A stretch of DNA of 64,000 bases from Phaeosaccion multiseriatum. Taxonomy: Eukaryota > Ochrophyta, other classes. Location of the stretch: assembly GCA_965112735.1 (NCBI GenBank), contig OZ218953.1, positions 434,001 to 498,000 of the forward strand. Direction: 5' to 3'. Below the pieces are notes generated by a model, which was given only the letters and a program-made list of their open reading frames with translations, had not been told where the DNA came from and did no database searches. Below, one piece after another: positions 40,437 through 51,944 of the stretch. Numbering within the stretch: the stretch's first letter is position 1; each line of letters opens with the position of its first letter. Position numbers and translations under genes: made by a program.

Positions 40437-40740
40437 TGTGGTGGAGTTGGGACAGGCTCAATTACGTATTATTAGGTAGGCAGGACAGTAAGTCAATGAT
40501 GGGGGACGCGGCCTTTTTGGGGCCTGGTTGGCCCCTCCGCACTCCTGAACCCGTAAAGACCAATTGGATAGCGCTCCTTAAACAAGGAGGCTTTCCAGGG
40601 TCTTAGGGTGGGAAAGCCCTAGTCATTAATACACTTGGTGCCAGCATTGGACTCTTATCTCTCCCCTCTTGGGCCCGAAACGGAGCGCTCAGCTTGGGGG
40701 TACCTTCCTCCTCATAATAGAGGGAGGTACCGGCCCCACA
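40437..40740 (+). repeat. 5' LTR of the outer element
   Basis: 304 bp, starts TGTGGTGG and ends GGCCCCACA. Confidence 0.9.
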
Positions 40741-40741
40741 T

Positions 40742-41228
40742 ATGGCAACGTCGGGAGATTCAAACCCTCGTACCCCAGCACAATCGCAGTCGCTGGGCGC
40801 TTGTTTGCCGCGTTCCGCGTCAAGGGGGGAGGGCATGGCGGACGCCTCAGCTCCATCAGCATCTGACGAGGTGACAAGCGGGGAGGACGAGAATGACGAC
40901 TCTGCAGCGGAGGGTGATTTAACCTATGGGATCTTAGGCTTGGCCAGTGGCATCAGAGGCGCTGGTAGAACAGGAGGAGGGGACAGCCCAAGTCTTCCCC
41001 TTTCCCCCGCAGGCCAACTGGAAGAGGAAGTGGAAGATATGGCAACCCGATTGCCGTCGTCTCCTCCTCTACATCAGCAACTGGGGACACAGTATCATCA
41101 GCAGCAAACATCCCAACAGCACCAACCGGCAGCTGCCGTGAAGCCTCAACAGCAGCCGTGGGAGCTGCACCAACAGCAGAGGTTCCAACAGCACCAATCG
41201 GTGGCAACACGGCCGCCTCAGCAGCAAC
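40742..41228 (+). pseudogene. Truncated gag-like reading frame of the outer element
   Basis: An open frame starts with ATG two bases after the 5' LTR and is Ser/Glu-rich then Gln/His/Pro-rich. It runs straight into the inner element's LTR, where it is cut off at 41229. No zinc knuckle or enzymatic motif is visible. The position suggests a gag N-terminus. It could be leader sequence that is open by chance. Confidence 0.4.
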
Positions 41229-41502
41229 TGTTGCCCCTACAGCCTCATATTCATTGCCTTAGTACGTGTAACTGTCACCATGCCCATATGACATCTTACG
41301 TGGCACAATGAGGTGGCACACAGCCCACCGGGAGTAGTAGTCTGTGGCGCTCCCTCACTCTTAGCTTATCCACCCTAAAGCTAAAGGAGACTCGGTTCTT
41401 TACTAGAGCTGAGGCAAGGCCTCCAAACTTTACAACCTTGCACCCATCTCTTCAAATATTGGCTCACTTTCCGACTTGCTAGCGATAGCGGGATTGGCTA
41501 CA
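41229..41502 (+). repeat. 5' LTR of the gypsy element
   Basis: 274 bp, TGTTGCCCC...GGCTACA. Confidence 0.93.
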
Positions 41503-41660
41503 ATAAAGCTTTATTTGAGAGTTGCCAAAACTCAGGAAACTCTCAGCTCTCGGTCTCTGCATTCGGGAGACCTCTCAGCCTCAGCATTTCTGATCTAGAG
41601 TCGAACAGCTCGACAGCCGGACTACCTCTGATCCTCAACTTTGCGGAATTCAGCATCAGC

Positions 41661-44600
41661 ATGGCGAACAACAAGAACAAGGGGAAGGGCAAGGCTAAGG
41701 AGGCTGAGGCGGTGCAGGACGTGGCTGACTCAGATGATGTCGCGGGGGCAGCAGATGCAGCATCCGAGGCGAACAACGAGGCAGCAGCTTCTGGCACCGA
41801 CGAGGAGAATGGCAGCAGCAGTAGCAGCAGTGGCTCGGACAGCGAAGAGGAGTCTCAGCGTATGCCCGCCACAGCCAGCTCAGTGGCCATCTTCTCTCTT
41901 ACTGCTCCCAACTTCCCATCTGGGGAGGTTACGGAGAAGGCTCTTATTGCTTTCTTCAAGCAGTATGAGACTTACCCTCGGCGATACAACGCGATTGTAG
42001 GTTCAAAGCCTGACCTTACGACTCTTGAGGTGCTCTTGCCTACGCACTACCTTACGTCACTTGGCGCTCAGCTTGGTAAAGCTACCTCAGCTATTACTCA
42101 CGAGTTTCTTTACAAGCACCTTCAGCAGCTGGTAGAGCCTGAGGCCGGCTCCTGTTCGGACCATGGCAATGCCCTACTGAAGGACCTCAAGAGCAAGCTC
42201 TATCTGCCACCGGATACTCAGAATCCCGTGGGCTCTCTCAATCAGCAGATGCACGGTCTCTTGGAGAAGCATGGCCAGACTCGAGTCTTCTTCAAGGAGG
42301 ACAACACTCAGGTCAGCACGGAGTCTTGCCAAGTTCTGTGCAATGCTCTGCTTCAAGCGTGCAATCGCCCTCAAGGGCTGAAGGGGTACCTCACTAGGTA
42401 CTTCACTCTTCACAAGAACCTTCTGAAGACCTACGTGCCCTTTCTCCAGCAACTGACCCTCATGGTGGATCAGTACTTGCCCATCTACCGGTGCATCCAG
42501 CAAGACACTTCCAATGGGGCTGTCGCTCTGCCCTCTCTTGAGGAGATACAGCGATTGGTCATCACTGGTGGGGGCAAGAAGCCAGCTGGCGGCGGTAGGC
42601 GACAGCAGCAGCAGCAGCAGCAGCCGCAGCAGCAGCCGCAGCAGCCGAAGCGCGACGCTCCCGCCTCTGCGGACTCTCGGGCAACTACCCCCCCTCTGAA
42701 GAAGCCGAAGAAGCAAGGACGTGAGTCCAAGGCTCAGGCTTGCTTCAAGTGTGGCAACTCTGATCACACGGTCTGTACTTGCCCGCAGCTCAAGAACAAA
42801 GCGGAGCGCATGAAGGTTACGAGCGACCGCAACCTGCCTTGGAACCCTCCCAAGAACTATGAGGTCAGTACTCTGACCAATGCTAATGACTTACTCTCGC
42901 ACTCTCCCACTGATGGAACAATCTCTCTCTTTTCTTCCTCTCCTGCTTCTTTGCATGCTCTTACGCATCAAACAGGAAAACTGAAGAAGCGCTCTCTCGA
43001 GTGCTTAGTCGACACCGGTGCGGAGACCTTTTGCCTCCTTCCCAGGCCTGTGGCGGACGAGATGGTAGCAGACGGAATGGATGTCTCCATTCGCGCTCTT
43101 CCTAAGCCGGTGCAGCTGCAGCCTTTTGGATGCAGCACCTCACAAGTCATCACGCATGAGCTCAGCAACTTTCACTTTCACATTCATACGGACGCGGGTC
43201 CTCTCTCTTCTGTCGCACTTCCACCTCTCACTGCATTGCTCTTTGAGCCGCGCGAGGATGAGGCCCCTCTCTTCTACCTAGGGAAAGGGCTGGCCCAACA
43301 GCTGGGTCTCGCGCTGCCCCGAGAGCAGCTTCGACAGCAGGCGGAGAAGCAAGCAGCTGTGGCTGGTTCGGAAGTGCCCTTTGAACTGCGCAACTCCACT
43401 CCCACTGATGCGTCTTCTGCAACGGTGCGCGTGAGTTCGTTGTTACAAGCGGGTGCTTCTCTTGCTTCCTTGCCTGAGCAGTATATAGGAGACAACGCTA
43501 ACTTTTCTATAGATCTTTCGGACTGCTCTTCTGATGATGTGTATGCTTCGCAATACACTTCTGACGAAGTCTTCCACGTAGCTTCCGCCACCTTTACTGC
43601 TCGCAGTGAAGTTGGCACCTCTAATAATGAACCTTTGGCCCGCTACGATGATCCTCTCCCTGAGGTGTCTGATTCTCCCGTCTTACCGGAAACTCAATTC
43701 AAAGAAGCTCTGCTCCCCATTGCTCAATCAGCAGTCGGCTTCTCCGACACCGCCGCTCTCTACGAGGTCCTTACCTCACACCCGGAAGTATGGCGAGGCA
43801 AAGCGCTCTTGCATGACCCTCCAGCCAAGGTCGACCCCATGGTCATTCGCCTCAAGGACGGAGCGGAGCCCATCTGCCAATTGCCCATCTACCAATCCGG
43901 TGCCCGTCGTGACTTTCTTCGAGACTTCACGGACGAGCTCTCCAAGTTCGGATGTCACTATCCAAACCCTCAGGCCGTCTGGGCCAGCCGCGCTTTCTGT
44001 ATCCAGAAGCCCGGCAAGCCTGGACAGTTCAGGCAGGTAGCTGACTACCAAGAGGTCAACCTTCGCACTCTTCGCTCCCGCTTTCCCATGCCCAATCTCT
44101 CTGAGATCAGTGCCAAGATGCGCGGAGCACGCTTCTTCTGTGAGCTTGACCTTGCCAACATGTTCTGGCAGCTGCCCCTCGATCTCTCCAGCCAAGAGAT
44201 CCTCACCTAAAGCACCCCTGACGGGAAGTTTACTCCCACGCGTGTGACTCAAGGCATCCTCAATGCCAGTGAGTTTGCACAGAGCACTCTAGCTAAGTGC
44301 CTCTCTGAACATTTCGGCACCAACCTTGTTACCTGGATCGACAACATCACCATCTGGGCCCACACGGAGGAAGAGTTCCGCTCCATTCTTCAGTCTGTGC
44401 TCGATGCACTCGCCAAGGCCGGTTTCAAGCTCGGGTTCTCGGGTGTATCCATCGGCAACTCGCAAAAGTTCTGCGGGAAGATCTATGATGGCGACGGCGT
44501 CAAACATGACCCTGTCAAGATCCAAGGTCTCCTCGACCTCGAGGAGCCCAAGAACGGTGCTGAGTTGATTCAATTCGTCGCCGCTGCTGGCTGGATGCGA

Positions 44601-47033
44601 GACTGCATCCCACGCTTTGCAGAGCTCGTCGCTCCTCTGCAAGAGCTCAACCAAACCGTCTTCTCCGCAGCTGGCAACCGCAAGCAGAGACGTCACCCTG
44701 ACGCCACTGCCGCTCCTACTCCTCGCACCAAACGTGTCGCTCGCTCCGTCTCCCTCTCTTCGGTGGGGTGGGGCCCTGAGCACTCCAAAGCCTTTCAAGC
44801 TCTGAAAGACGCTCTGGCAGATCAAGTCAAGCTTGCTCATCCTGACCCTGACAAGGCTCGCTGTGTCTTTCCTGATGCCAGTGATCTCCATTGGGGGAAT
44901 GTGGTGACGCAAGTGCCCATTGAGGACCTCAGCAAGCCCATCGCCGAACAGCGCCATGAGCCTCTTGCCTTCCTCAGCGGTAGCTTTGCCGGAGCTCAGC
45001 TCAACTACGCCACCATTGACAAGGAAGCCTTTGCTATCCTCCAGTCCTTTGAACGCCTGCCTTGGCTGATGTCTGGTGTGCACCTCTTCATCTACACTGA
45101 TCACCGCAATTTGCAATACTGCTTCAGGCCCAGTAGCATCATCAGTGACGTACACAAGCCAGCACGCGAGCGATTGCAACGCTGGTCTGTGTTCCTCTCG
45201 GGCTTTGATTATGAAATCGCCCACCTTAGTGGTGAGCTGAACGTGTGGGGTGACATGACCTCTCGCTTCCGCTCAGTCCCAGGCTCTGCTACAAAGCCTC
45301 TTGATCCTCCGGAAGACCACACTGTACGCGTGAGTGCCCTCCAACGCACCTTCTCTCCAGGATCAGTGCACGACTCCATGGACAGTGACTTTGAGTGGCC
45401 CTCTCTCGCGGAGATTCGCTCTTCTCAAGCGGCTGCCCAAGGCACGCTCACTCTCGAAGCGCTCGCAGCTCAGCAGCACCTTGCTTCTCTGGAGCATGAT
45501 GCTAACCTCGACGCCATTGTGGTACCTCAATCGGCGTCTTCACGTCCCCTGTGGATACCCAATGACGACATTGACCTACAAGTCCGACTCTCTGTCATTG
45601 CACATCAAGGATCGGCAGGGTATCGCGCTGCCGACACCACTCTCTCCGTTCTCTCGGAACGATTCCACTGGCACACCATTGGTGCCGACCTGACTCGCTT
45701 TGTTGACCTCTGCCTCCATTGCCTCACCAACTCCCATGGGCATCGTATACCTCGCCCTCTTCGCGGTGCGGTTCACCCTACAAAGCCCAATCAGATGATT
45801 CATTTCGACTTCGTCCACATGCATGACTTGGGCTGCACTTCCTTGCCATACCTGTTGGTCATCCAAGATGCCTTCAGTGGTTACACCATGCTCAACGAAT
45901 GCGCTTCCACCACTGCAGACGCAGCTGTTGGTGGATTGATGCGCTGGTTCAGCACATTTGGAGTAGTGAGCAAGTGGCAGAGTGATCGAGGCAGTCACTT
46001 CCTCAACCATGTGATGAAGCGCCTAGCGACTGAGCTTCGCGCCAAACATCGCTTCTCGGCTCCATACTCTGCTTGGAGTAATGGTCTCGCTGAACGAGCT
46101 GTACGCACTGTCGTTTCAGTCTACCGCTCTCTCCTCTCTGAGTTTCGCATTGACGCGGACGACTACAATCTGATCACACCTCTGGTCCAAGCTGCCATCA
46201 ACACCACGATCAGCTCGACCCGCAAAGAAACTCCACTCTTTCTGCACACTGGCCTACGTTCGACGACTCCACTTTATATCGTCTTGCAACAGGGCGACAG
46301 CTTCGATGTTGACTTCCAATCTTCGCCGCCAACTCTTGAACAGCTCAACCACTATGGTGCTCAGCTGCAAGCGGTTCTTGAAGAGAGACACGAACGGGTT
46401 GCTGCTCAACTTGAGCGCTCGCGGGCGACGGCTCGCGACCGTCACAATCGTCGTCTGGACACTACTCGTCTTGGACATCAACACTGCAAGGAGCTGGCTC
46501 TCTCGGCTTCCCTCAACTACGAAGGCCTCTACATGCCGGGCATCTATGTCCTTGTCGCTTCCAACAGCCGCTACTCCAAGCTCTCTGGAGTGTGGCAAGG
46601 CCCTTATAAAGTGCTGGAGGAGATTGACACTCTGGTCTACAAAGTGCAACACCTTGTCTCGAAGCAAACCTCTGAAGTGCACGCTTGCCGCTTGCGCTAC
46701 TACGCTGACCAGCATCTCAATGTCAGTACTGAGCTACTTAAGCAGATCTCACACGACTCAGCCTCCTGGGTCGTCTCCGCCTTCAAGGACCTACAACGTC
46801 CCTCTCAAGGCGCTCCCTGGCAGGTTCACACCTCCTGGAAGGGCTTCAATGCCACCGACGATACTTGGGAACCTTGGGAACAACCTTTGACAGTCATGAA
46901 TGATGACGTTCCTGCTCTTTTAGAGCAATTCCTCTCCTCTTTCCCTCGTCGCTCTTTGGCGGAGGATGCTAAGCGCTTCCTTCGGTCTCGCGGCCCCTCG
47001 TCACGCCGACGCCCGCGAGCAGGCCGCCGATAA
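41661..47033 (+). pseudogene. gag-pol polyprotein of the gypsy element, interrupted by one in-frame stop
   Basis: One frame, 41661 to 47033, with a single TAA at 44208-44210 inside the reverse transcriptase. The first part (849 codons) holds an acidic/Ser-rich N-terminus, a Gln-rich stretch, a CCHC knuckle (CFKCGNSDHTVCTC), an aspartic protease motif (LVDTGAETFCLLP) and the RT start with motif A (CELDLANMFWQLPL). The second part (from 44244) continues with WIDNITIW where most relatives have two adjacent Asp, then RNase H (IYTDHRNLQYCF), integrase with HHCC-like zinc finger and D,D,E residues (HFDFVH, WQSDRGSHF, SNGLAERAV), and a C-terminal chromodomain (VHTSWKGFNATDDTWEPWEQ). Codon use and base composition are less GC-extreme than in host genes. 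This copy should be non-autonomous unless the stop is read through. Confidence 0.9.
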
Positions 47034-47163
47034 GGAAACCCTTCGGGAACCCTTTTTGGTTACTTTTATTCATATGAACATGTTCTCTCTCTCTCTCATC
47101 TTCTCTTTTAGCATTTAGTTTAGTCACGCTCTCGTTAGTCGAGCTTCTCTCTCGAGGGGGAAG

Positions 47164-47437
47164 TGTTGCCCCTACAGCCTCATATTCATTGCCTTAGTAC
47201 GTGTAACTGTCACCATGCCCATATGACATCTTACGTGGCACAATGAGGTGGCACACAGCCCACCGGGAGTAGTAGTCTGTGGCACTCCCTCACTCTTAGC
47301 TTATCCACCCTAAAGCTAAAGGAGACTCGGTTCTTTACTAGAGCTGAGGCAAGGCCTCCAAACTTTACAACCTTGCACCCATCTCTTCAAATATTGGCTC
47401 ACTTTCCGACTTGCTAGCGATAGCGGGATTGGCTACA
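47164..47437 (+). repeat. 3' LTR of the gypsy element
   Basis: 274 bp, one mismatch against the 5' LTR. Confidence 0.93.
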
Positions 47438-47747
47438 TGCCTCTCTAGCATGGCGGCGCTTATCTGCAAGCGAGGATGAGTGTTGGTGCTTCTGGTGAGT
47501 AGGTTTCTACGACTGTAGCTGCAAGCGCGTGCTAGGGCTGTTGGTTGTTCTCTTTGCTTGTATTTGTATGGGGTTGCTCGGCCTTGTTCTTTTATATACA
47601 CGGCCTTGGGTTGGCTAGACATGTTTTTCTTTCATATAAACGACTATGTGTCGGACTTGTTTGATTTTATATATTTAGGATGTAGGTGTTACGTATTGAG
47701 CCTATGACTGGTTGCCTCCACACAGAGTGTCTCGGCAAGGGGGGATC

Positions 47748-48050
47748 TGTGGTGGAGCTGGGACAGGCTCAATTACGTATTATCAGGTAGGCAGGACAGT
47801 AAGTCAATGATGGGGGACGCGGCCTTTTTGGGGCCTGGTTGGCCCCTCCGCACTCCTGAACCCGTAAAGACCAATTGGATTGCTTCCTTAAACAAGGGAG
47901 CTGTCCAGGGTCTTAGGGTGGGAAAGCCCTAGTCATTAATACACTTGGTGCCAGCATTGGACTCTTATCTCTCCCCTCTTGGGCCCGAAACGGAGCGCTC
48001 AGCTTGGGGGTACCTTCCTCCTCATAATAGAGGGAGGTACAGGCCCCACA
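47748..48050 (+). repeat. 3' LTR of the outer element
   Basis: 303 bp, preceded by a polypurine tract. Confidence 0.9.
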
Positions 48051-48403
48051 CCTGCCCATACACCTCTAACACCCTTCACATACACCCACTCTATATACCC
48101 AATTTGACCCACTTGCAGGAGGCGGTGGAGGCAATGAGCAAGGACGTGCCCATGTGGGACCTTTCTCGCCGCGACTCGCACCTTCCCTACTTCGTCTGGG
48201 CACTGCTATACAGCGAGGGGCACAGACACTGTCGCCGGAGCGGTAGCAGAGCGGGCGAATTTTCCCATCGGGGCGAAGGAGGACGCCTCGCCCATCAGCC
48301 TTGACCCAAGTTGGAGACAGCCTTGACCCTCAACCCTCTCCCCTTTCGGCTCTTCCCTTTCCCCTCTCCCATCCCCACTCGCCCCTCTCGCCTCGCTTCC
48401 CTT

Positions 48404-48584
48404 TGTTGCGATGTCCCTCCCGCACTATGATACGTTAGCTGTTGTGTGTGTCAACTAATATATATTGCCCTTAACAGAACCATAAACGTAGTACGTAGAA
48501 GAGGCCCAGAGTTTCAGATCCCCAAGTGTGGACGTTATCAGTATTGGGCATCCCACAGACCCCAATAATGATCATATCACAACA
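48404..48584 (-). repeat. 3' LTR of the copia-type element
   Basis: 181 bp; the left copy, next to the polypurine tract. Confidence 0.92.
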
Positions 48585-48728
48585 CCCCCCTTGGATCTAA
48601 ACTCACTCTCTCCTAAACAGTCAACACATCTAAGACAGCAAGTATAACGCATGTAAAACCTCGCTACCTCATATAATCACTAACCCAAGCTATCCCAAGA
48701 CTAACCCAAGCTAAACTAAAACCCAAAA

Positions 48729-49345
48729 CTACTTCAACATCTTCGAAACCAGGTACTTGTGCACCTGTGGAGTCAAAGCCTTGGTCATGATGTCCCCAAG
48801 CTGCTCCTTCGTGTTCAGATACTGCTCTCGTTCCCCTTGACCAGCTGAATGCACCCTTCATCGTCTTCATATAAAACAGTGCCTGTCCCATCAGCCTCCG
48901 AACACAGAAACTCATGTCCTTCACAATGGAAACTCCTTCACTCAGTCTGCTGCCACGCTGCTTGGACTACACGTCCCTCCAGCAAATGTCAAGTCCCTCA
49001 ACACTGCTCCGACTGTCCAGGTCAGCAGCCCATTTCACTTCGGCTAACGCCTCCAAATAGAGTCCCCCCTTTCCTTCAAACGCTTCTCCAAATGTACCCC
49101 CGGGTACTCACACAAGCGCTTCTATGCTTCGCCATGCTCAGGCCCCGCCCGGCTTCTTCATAAGCCGAGTCAATTCCTCCTTGCAAATGCTATGTCGCTC
49201 ACAACCATGCTAGCGGCCATCACCCACGAACCCACCCGACTATCACACAGTCAGCCTGTTCGTCTTCAATGCCACTTGCCTCTAGGCGCTTCCACAATTG
49301 CTCACAAGTCTTAGCTGGTGACCCATACATATGTCCACCCAAGAC
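48729..49345 (-). pseudogene. Remnant of copia-type pol (RT and RNase H pieces)
   Basis: Minus strand. Near 49250-49330 one frame reads MYGSPAKTCEQLWKRLEAS, resembling the copia RT stretch 'YGLKQ..R.W...L...L' before the acidic catalytic region. Downstream, another frame has EDDEGCIQLVKGNE, like the RNase H 'eDNqgai.la.n', and the end reads QLGDIMTKALTPQVHKYL, the typical copia terminus, followed by TAG at 48729-48731. The pieces are in different frames with stops, and the catalytic centre of RT is absent. Confidence 0.7.
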
Positions 49346-49346
49346 T

Positions 49347-51944
49347 TCATGCCACTCTAACGTAGCACCCATATACCCCTCTACAGGAAGACTCAAAATC
49401 CAGTCCCCCTCTTGTGTGCACAACTTGCTCACCCTTGGTCCTGCTTCCGCGTTGACCTCTCCCATACAGATCTTGCTCGCACCGAACCCTCGTACCACGC
49501 TGACCTCTCCTATACTTCCCTGTAGGTACCGCATCCCAGTCCGTCTCCTGGGCGCCTCTGTCGCCCTCCCTGGCTGTCTCATACATCCAATAACGACTGG
49601 CCTGCATAGGTTCCAGGTTCTGCTCTGCCTTGCTCTGCTCTGCCTTGCTCTGCTCTGCCCTGATCTGGCTGCTCTGCTCTCTGTTGTGCTGTAAGCTGCC
49701 TTCGCTGCACTCTCTGCAGCGCTCTTGCGGCGCTGTCTGCCGCTCTGTCCGACACACTGCCTGCTGGGGCTCTGCCGGCTGTGGCTCTGCCGGCTGTGGC
49801 TCTGCCCTCTGCTGCTGCTGTGCTGTCTGACTCTTCTCTTGTGTCTCCGCTGGCTCTGCCTGCTGCCGCTCTTGCTGTGCGACTGAATCTGCCTGCCTCT
49901 GTTCTCTCTGAGCTGCCGGCTCTCCCTGCCGCTGCTCTGCTGTTGGACACATCTGTGTCTCTGCTGGCTCTGCCTGCTGTCGCTCTCGCTGTGCGACTGA
50001 ATCTGCCTGCCTCTGTTCTCTCTGAGCTGCCGGCTCTCCCTGCCGCTGCTCTGCTGTTGGACACATCTGTGTCTCTGCTGGCTCTGCCTGCTGTCGCTCC
50101 CGCTGTGCGGCTGGCTCTGCCTGCCTCGTCTCTCTCTGAGCTGCCGGCTCTTCCTGCCGCTGCTCTGTTGTCGGACACCTCTGTGTCTCTGCTGGCTCTG
50201 CCTGCTGTCGCTCCCGCTGTGCGGCTGGCTCTGCCTGTCTGCTGTCTTTGCCCCTCTCGGGAGTGGGTCCGTCCCTGCACGACGCTGCACATACTCTCCC
50301 GCCCGGCAGCGGAGTGTCCAATGCTACCTGCTGAGCCACGGTAGACTTTCTCGTCGGTGCCACTGCCTCTACGTGCCGGTCTGCTTGCACTACTTCTGTC
50401 TGCTTCTCCGCCCGCGCTGCCTGCTGCTGTTCGCGCTGCTCTACCGGTTCTGCCTGCGGCTTCTCCGTCTGCACCGCCGGCTGCCGTACTTGCTTATCTA
50501 CCGGTTCTGCCTGCGCCAGCTGCTCCGTGCTTTCCCCAATTCTCTCTCTCTCCGTGGGACTCAGGTCAGTCCCCACAAGCCCACGGCTTGCTCCTACCCC
50601 TACCGAGTTTTCTACTCCTGGGTATGTCTGGACGGCCTCTGCAGCCATCGACTCTGTTTGCCCCGGCTCTCGCTGCCGTGGCTCTACGTGCTGCTCCTCA
50701 GACAGTTGCGGCTCTGTCTGCTCAGACTCTGCACGCACTGATTGCTGCTCTGCCTCTTCCGGCTCGGCACGCTCTGGTTGCTGCTCTGCTTCCTTCGGCT
50801 CTGCACACGCTAGTTGCTGCTTTGCCTCCTCCGGCTCTGCACGCTCTAGTTGCTGCTCTGCCTCCTCCGGCTCTGCACACGCTAGTTGCTGCTTTGCCTC
50901 CTCCGGCTCTGCACGCTCTAGTTGCTGCTCTGCCTCCTCCGGCTCTGCACACGCTAGTTGCTGCTCTGCCTCCTCCGGCTCTGCACGCTCTAGTTGCTGC
51001 TCTGCCTCCTCCGGCTCTGCACGCTCTAGTTGCTGCTCTGCCTCCTCCGGCTCTGCACACGCTAGTTGCTGCTTTGCCTCTTCCGGCTCTGTACGCAACC
51101 CTCTCTCTTCATTAGTAAGGGGCCCTCCCTCACTATCAGGACTGATTCTACGAATATCGACCGACACTTCCGTTCCACCATCCGTCCTATCTTCTTCTGG
51201 CTCCGGCATACCATTTTTCCGTATGCCCAGCCTAAGACTACTAACGCAGTCTTCGATGTGGGATGCACCCTCATCACCGGGACAGGTATTACGTGTGTCA
51301 GCAAACACATCCGTTCCACCATCCGCCCCCAGTACCCTACCATATTGCCTGTCAGACATCTTGGTTCTACCAGGGTCACTAGTATTTGTTGCTGCAAGCT
51401 CAATACTTGCTATCTGCGCTTCCTCCGATCTTCTCGCTCCGGCCTCGACCGCCCATGAAGCCTTCTCAGACCTCCGCCTCGCGAAGTCCTCCCAAGCCGC
51501 TACCTTCTTTCCAAAGGCCGCTATTTCACTGCAGTAGGCCGCTATTCCACTACAGTCTTCGACGTTTCCATAGTTCTCTACTTCTATATAGCGCTCCCTC
51601 ACTTTCTTCATGAGAGATTGTGCCTTCTCCAACTCTGTCCAGGCTGCCAATTCCTCTGTCAAAAGCTCCAGTTCTTTCGCGTAAGCAGCTAACTGCCGCT
51701 CCGATTCGCTTTCATTGTCAGGAACGGCTGTCTCTCCAACTGTTCCTTCTTTCAGCTCGGAAGAGAAGGTTTGCACCTTTGACTTGTAGCTCAAACAAAT
51801 CAGAGAGCTGCTGCTACCGCTGCTGCCCCCCGTGCTGCCTCCCCCTCCCGCTATGGTGCCGCCACTGCTTGACGCACCTCCGGGGCCTCCTGCCCCTGAC
51901 ACAACAGAGCTTCCCGCTGCTGATCCTGTGTCTAACTTGGCCAA
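49347..51944 (-). CDS. Long repetitive gag-like ORF of the copia-type element
   Basis: 865 codons open, the only long ORF of the element and located where gag should be. The N-terminus is Ser/Gly-rich, followed by a helical part with alternating charge. Then come ten tandem copies of a 12-residue unit of the type EPEEAEQQLERA (~50724-51090) and three copies of a 37-residue unit (~49845-50240) with ERQQAEPAETQ. A Gln/Glu/Arg-rich end follows. No zinc knuckle, protease or integrase motif is found. It may be a structural coiled-coil gag or an acquired host sequence. The repeats and the absence of stops suggest recent activity or selection. Confidence 0.55.
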   Translation of the reverse strand: MAKLDTGSAAGSSVVSGAGGPGGASSSGGTIAGGGGSTGGSSGSSSSLICLSYKSKVQTFSSELKEGTVGETAVPDNESESERQLAAYAKELELLTEELAAWTELEKAQSLMKKVRERYIEVENYGNVEDCSGIAAYCSEIAAFGKKVAAWEDFARRRSEKASWAVEAGARRSEEAQIASIELAATNTSDPGRTKMSDRQYGRVLGADGGTDVFADTRNTCPGDEGASHIEDCVSSLRLGIRKNGMPEPEEDRTDGGTEVSVDIRRISPDSEGGPLTNEERGLRTEPEEAKQQLACAEPEEAEQQLERAEPEEAEQQLERAEPEEAEQQLACAEPEEAEQQLERAEPEEAKQQLACAEPEEAEQQLERAEPEEAKQQLACAEPKEAEQQPERAEPEEAEQQSVRAESEQTEPQLSEEQHVEPRQREPGQTESMAAEAVQTYPGVENSVGVGASRGLVGTDLSPTERERIGESTEQLAQAEPVDKQVRQPAVQTEKPQAEPVEQREQQQAARAEKQTEVVQADRHVEAVAPTRKSTVAQQVALDTPLPGGRVCAASCRDGPTPERGKDSRQAEPAAQRERQQAEPAETQRCPTTEQRQEEPAAQRETRQAEPAAQRERQQAEPAETQMCPTAEQRQGEPAAQREQRQADSVAQRERQQAEPAETQMCPTAEQRQGEPAAQREQRQADSVAQQERQQAEPAETQEKSQTAQQQQRAEPQPAEPQPAEPQQAVCRTERQTAPQERCRECSEGSLQHNREQSSQIRAEQSKAEQSKAEQNLEPMQASRYWMYETAREGDRGAQETDWDAVPTGKYRRGQRGTRVRCEQDLYGRGQRGSRTKGEQVVHTRGGLDFESSCRGVYGCYVRVA

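Larger units (their letters stand above)
41229..47437 (+). mobile_element. Ty3/gypsy-type LTR retrotransposon with chromodomain (chromovirus-like), nested
   Basis: The 274-bp LTRs (41229-41502 and 47164-47437) start TGTTGCCCC and end GGCTACA, and I see a single mismatch between them (g/a in 'tgtggcgctccc'), so the insertion is recent. A polypurine tract (gagggggaag) precedes the 3' LTR. No TGG primer site follows the 5' LTR, which suggests another priming mode. Gag-pol order protease, RT, RNase H, integrase places it in Ty3/gypsy. The flanking pentamers (gcaac, tgcct) do not match. Confidence 0.93.
40437..48050 (+). mobile_element. Outer LTR retrotransposon, gutted and carrying a nested element
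   Basis: Two ~304-bp LTRs in the same orientation (40437-40740, 47748-48050), TGTGG...CCACA, with the 3' copy differing at several sites around 'ccaattggat'. A primer-binding site starts with TGG at 40743, two bases after the LTR, and extends as a match to a tRNA 3' end including the T arm. A polypurine tract (aaggggggatc) precedes the 3' LTR. Only ~490 bp of its own 5' internal part and ~310 bp of its 3' part remain; the rest is the nested gypsy element. The flanks (ggtga left, cctgc right) do not match, so there is no target duplication. Confidence 0.85.

Noticed and set aside
40437-48050. The outer ~304-bp repeats as the LTRs of the gag-pol gene at 41661-47033
   Set aside because: A second, nearly identical 274-bp LTR pair lies immediately around gag-pol with its own polypurine tract, so the gag-pol belongs to the inner element.
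50357-51537. Plus-strand open frames of 252 and 336 codons
   Set aside because: They are reverse-strand shadows of the repetitive minus ORF of the copia-type element; Ala/Leu- and Cys/Ser-rich translations follow from the 36-bp repeats.
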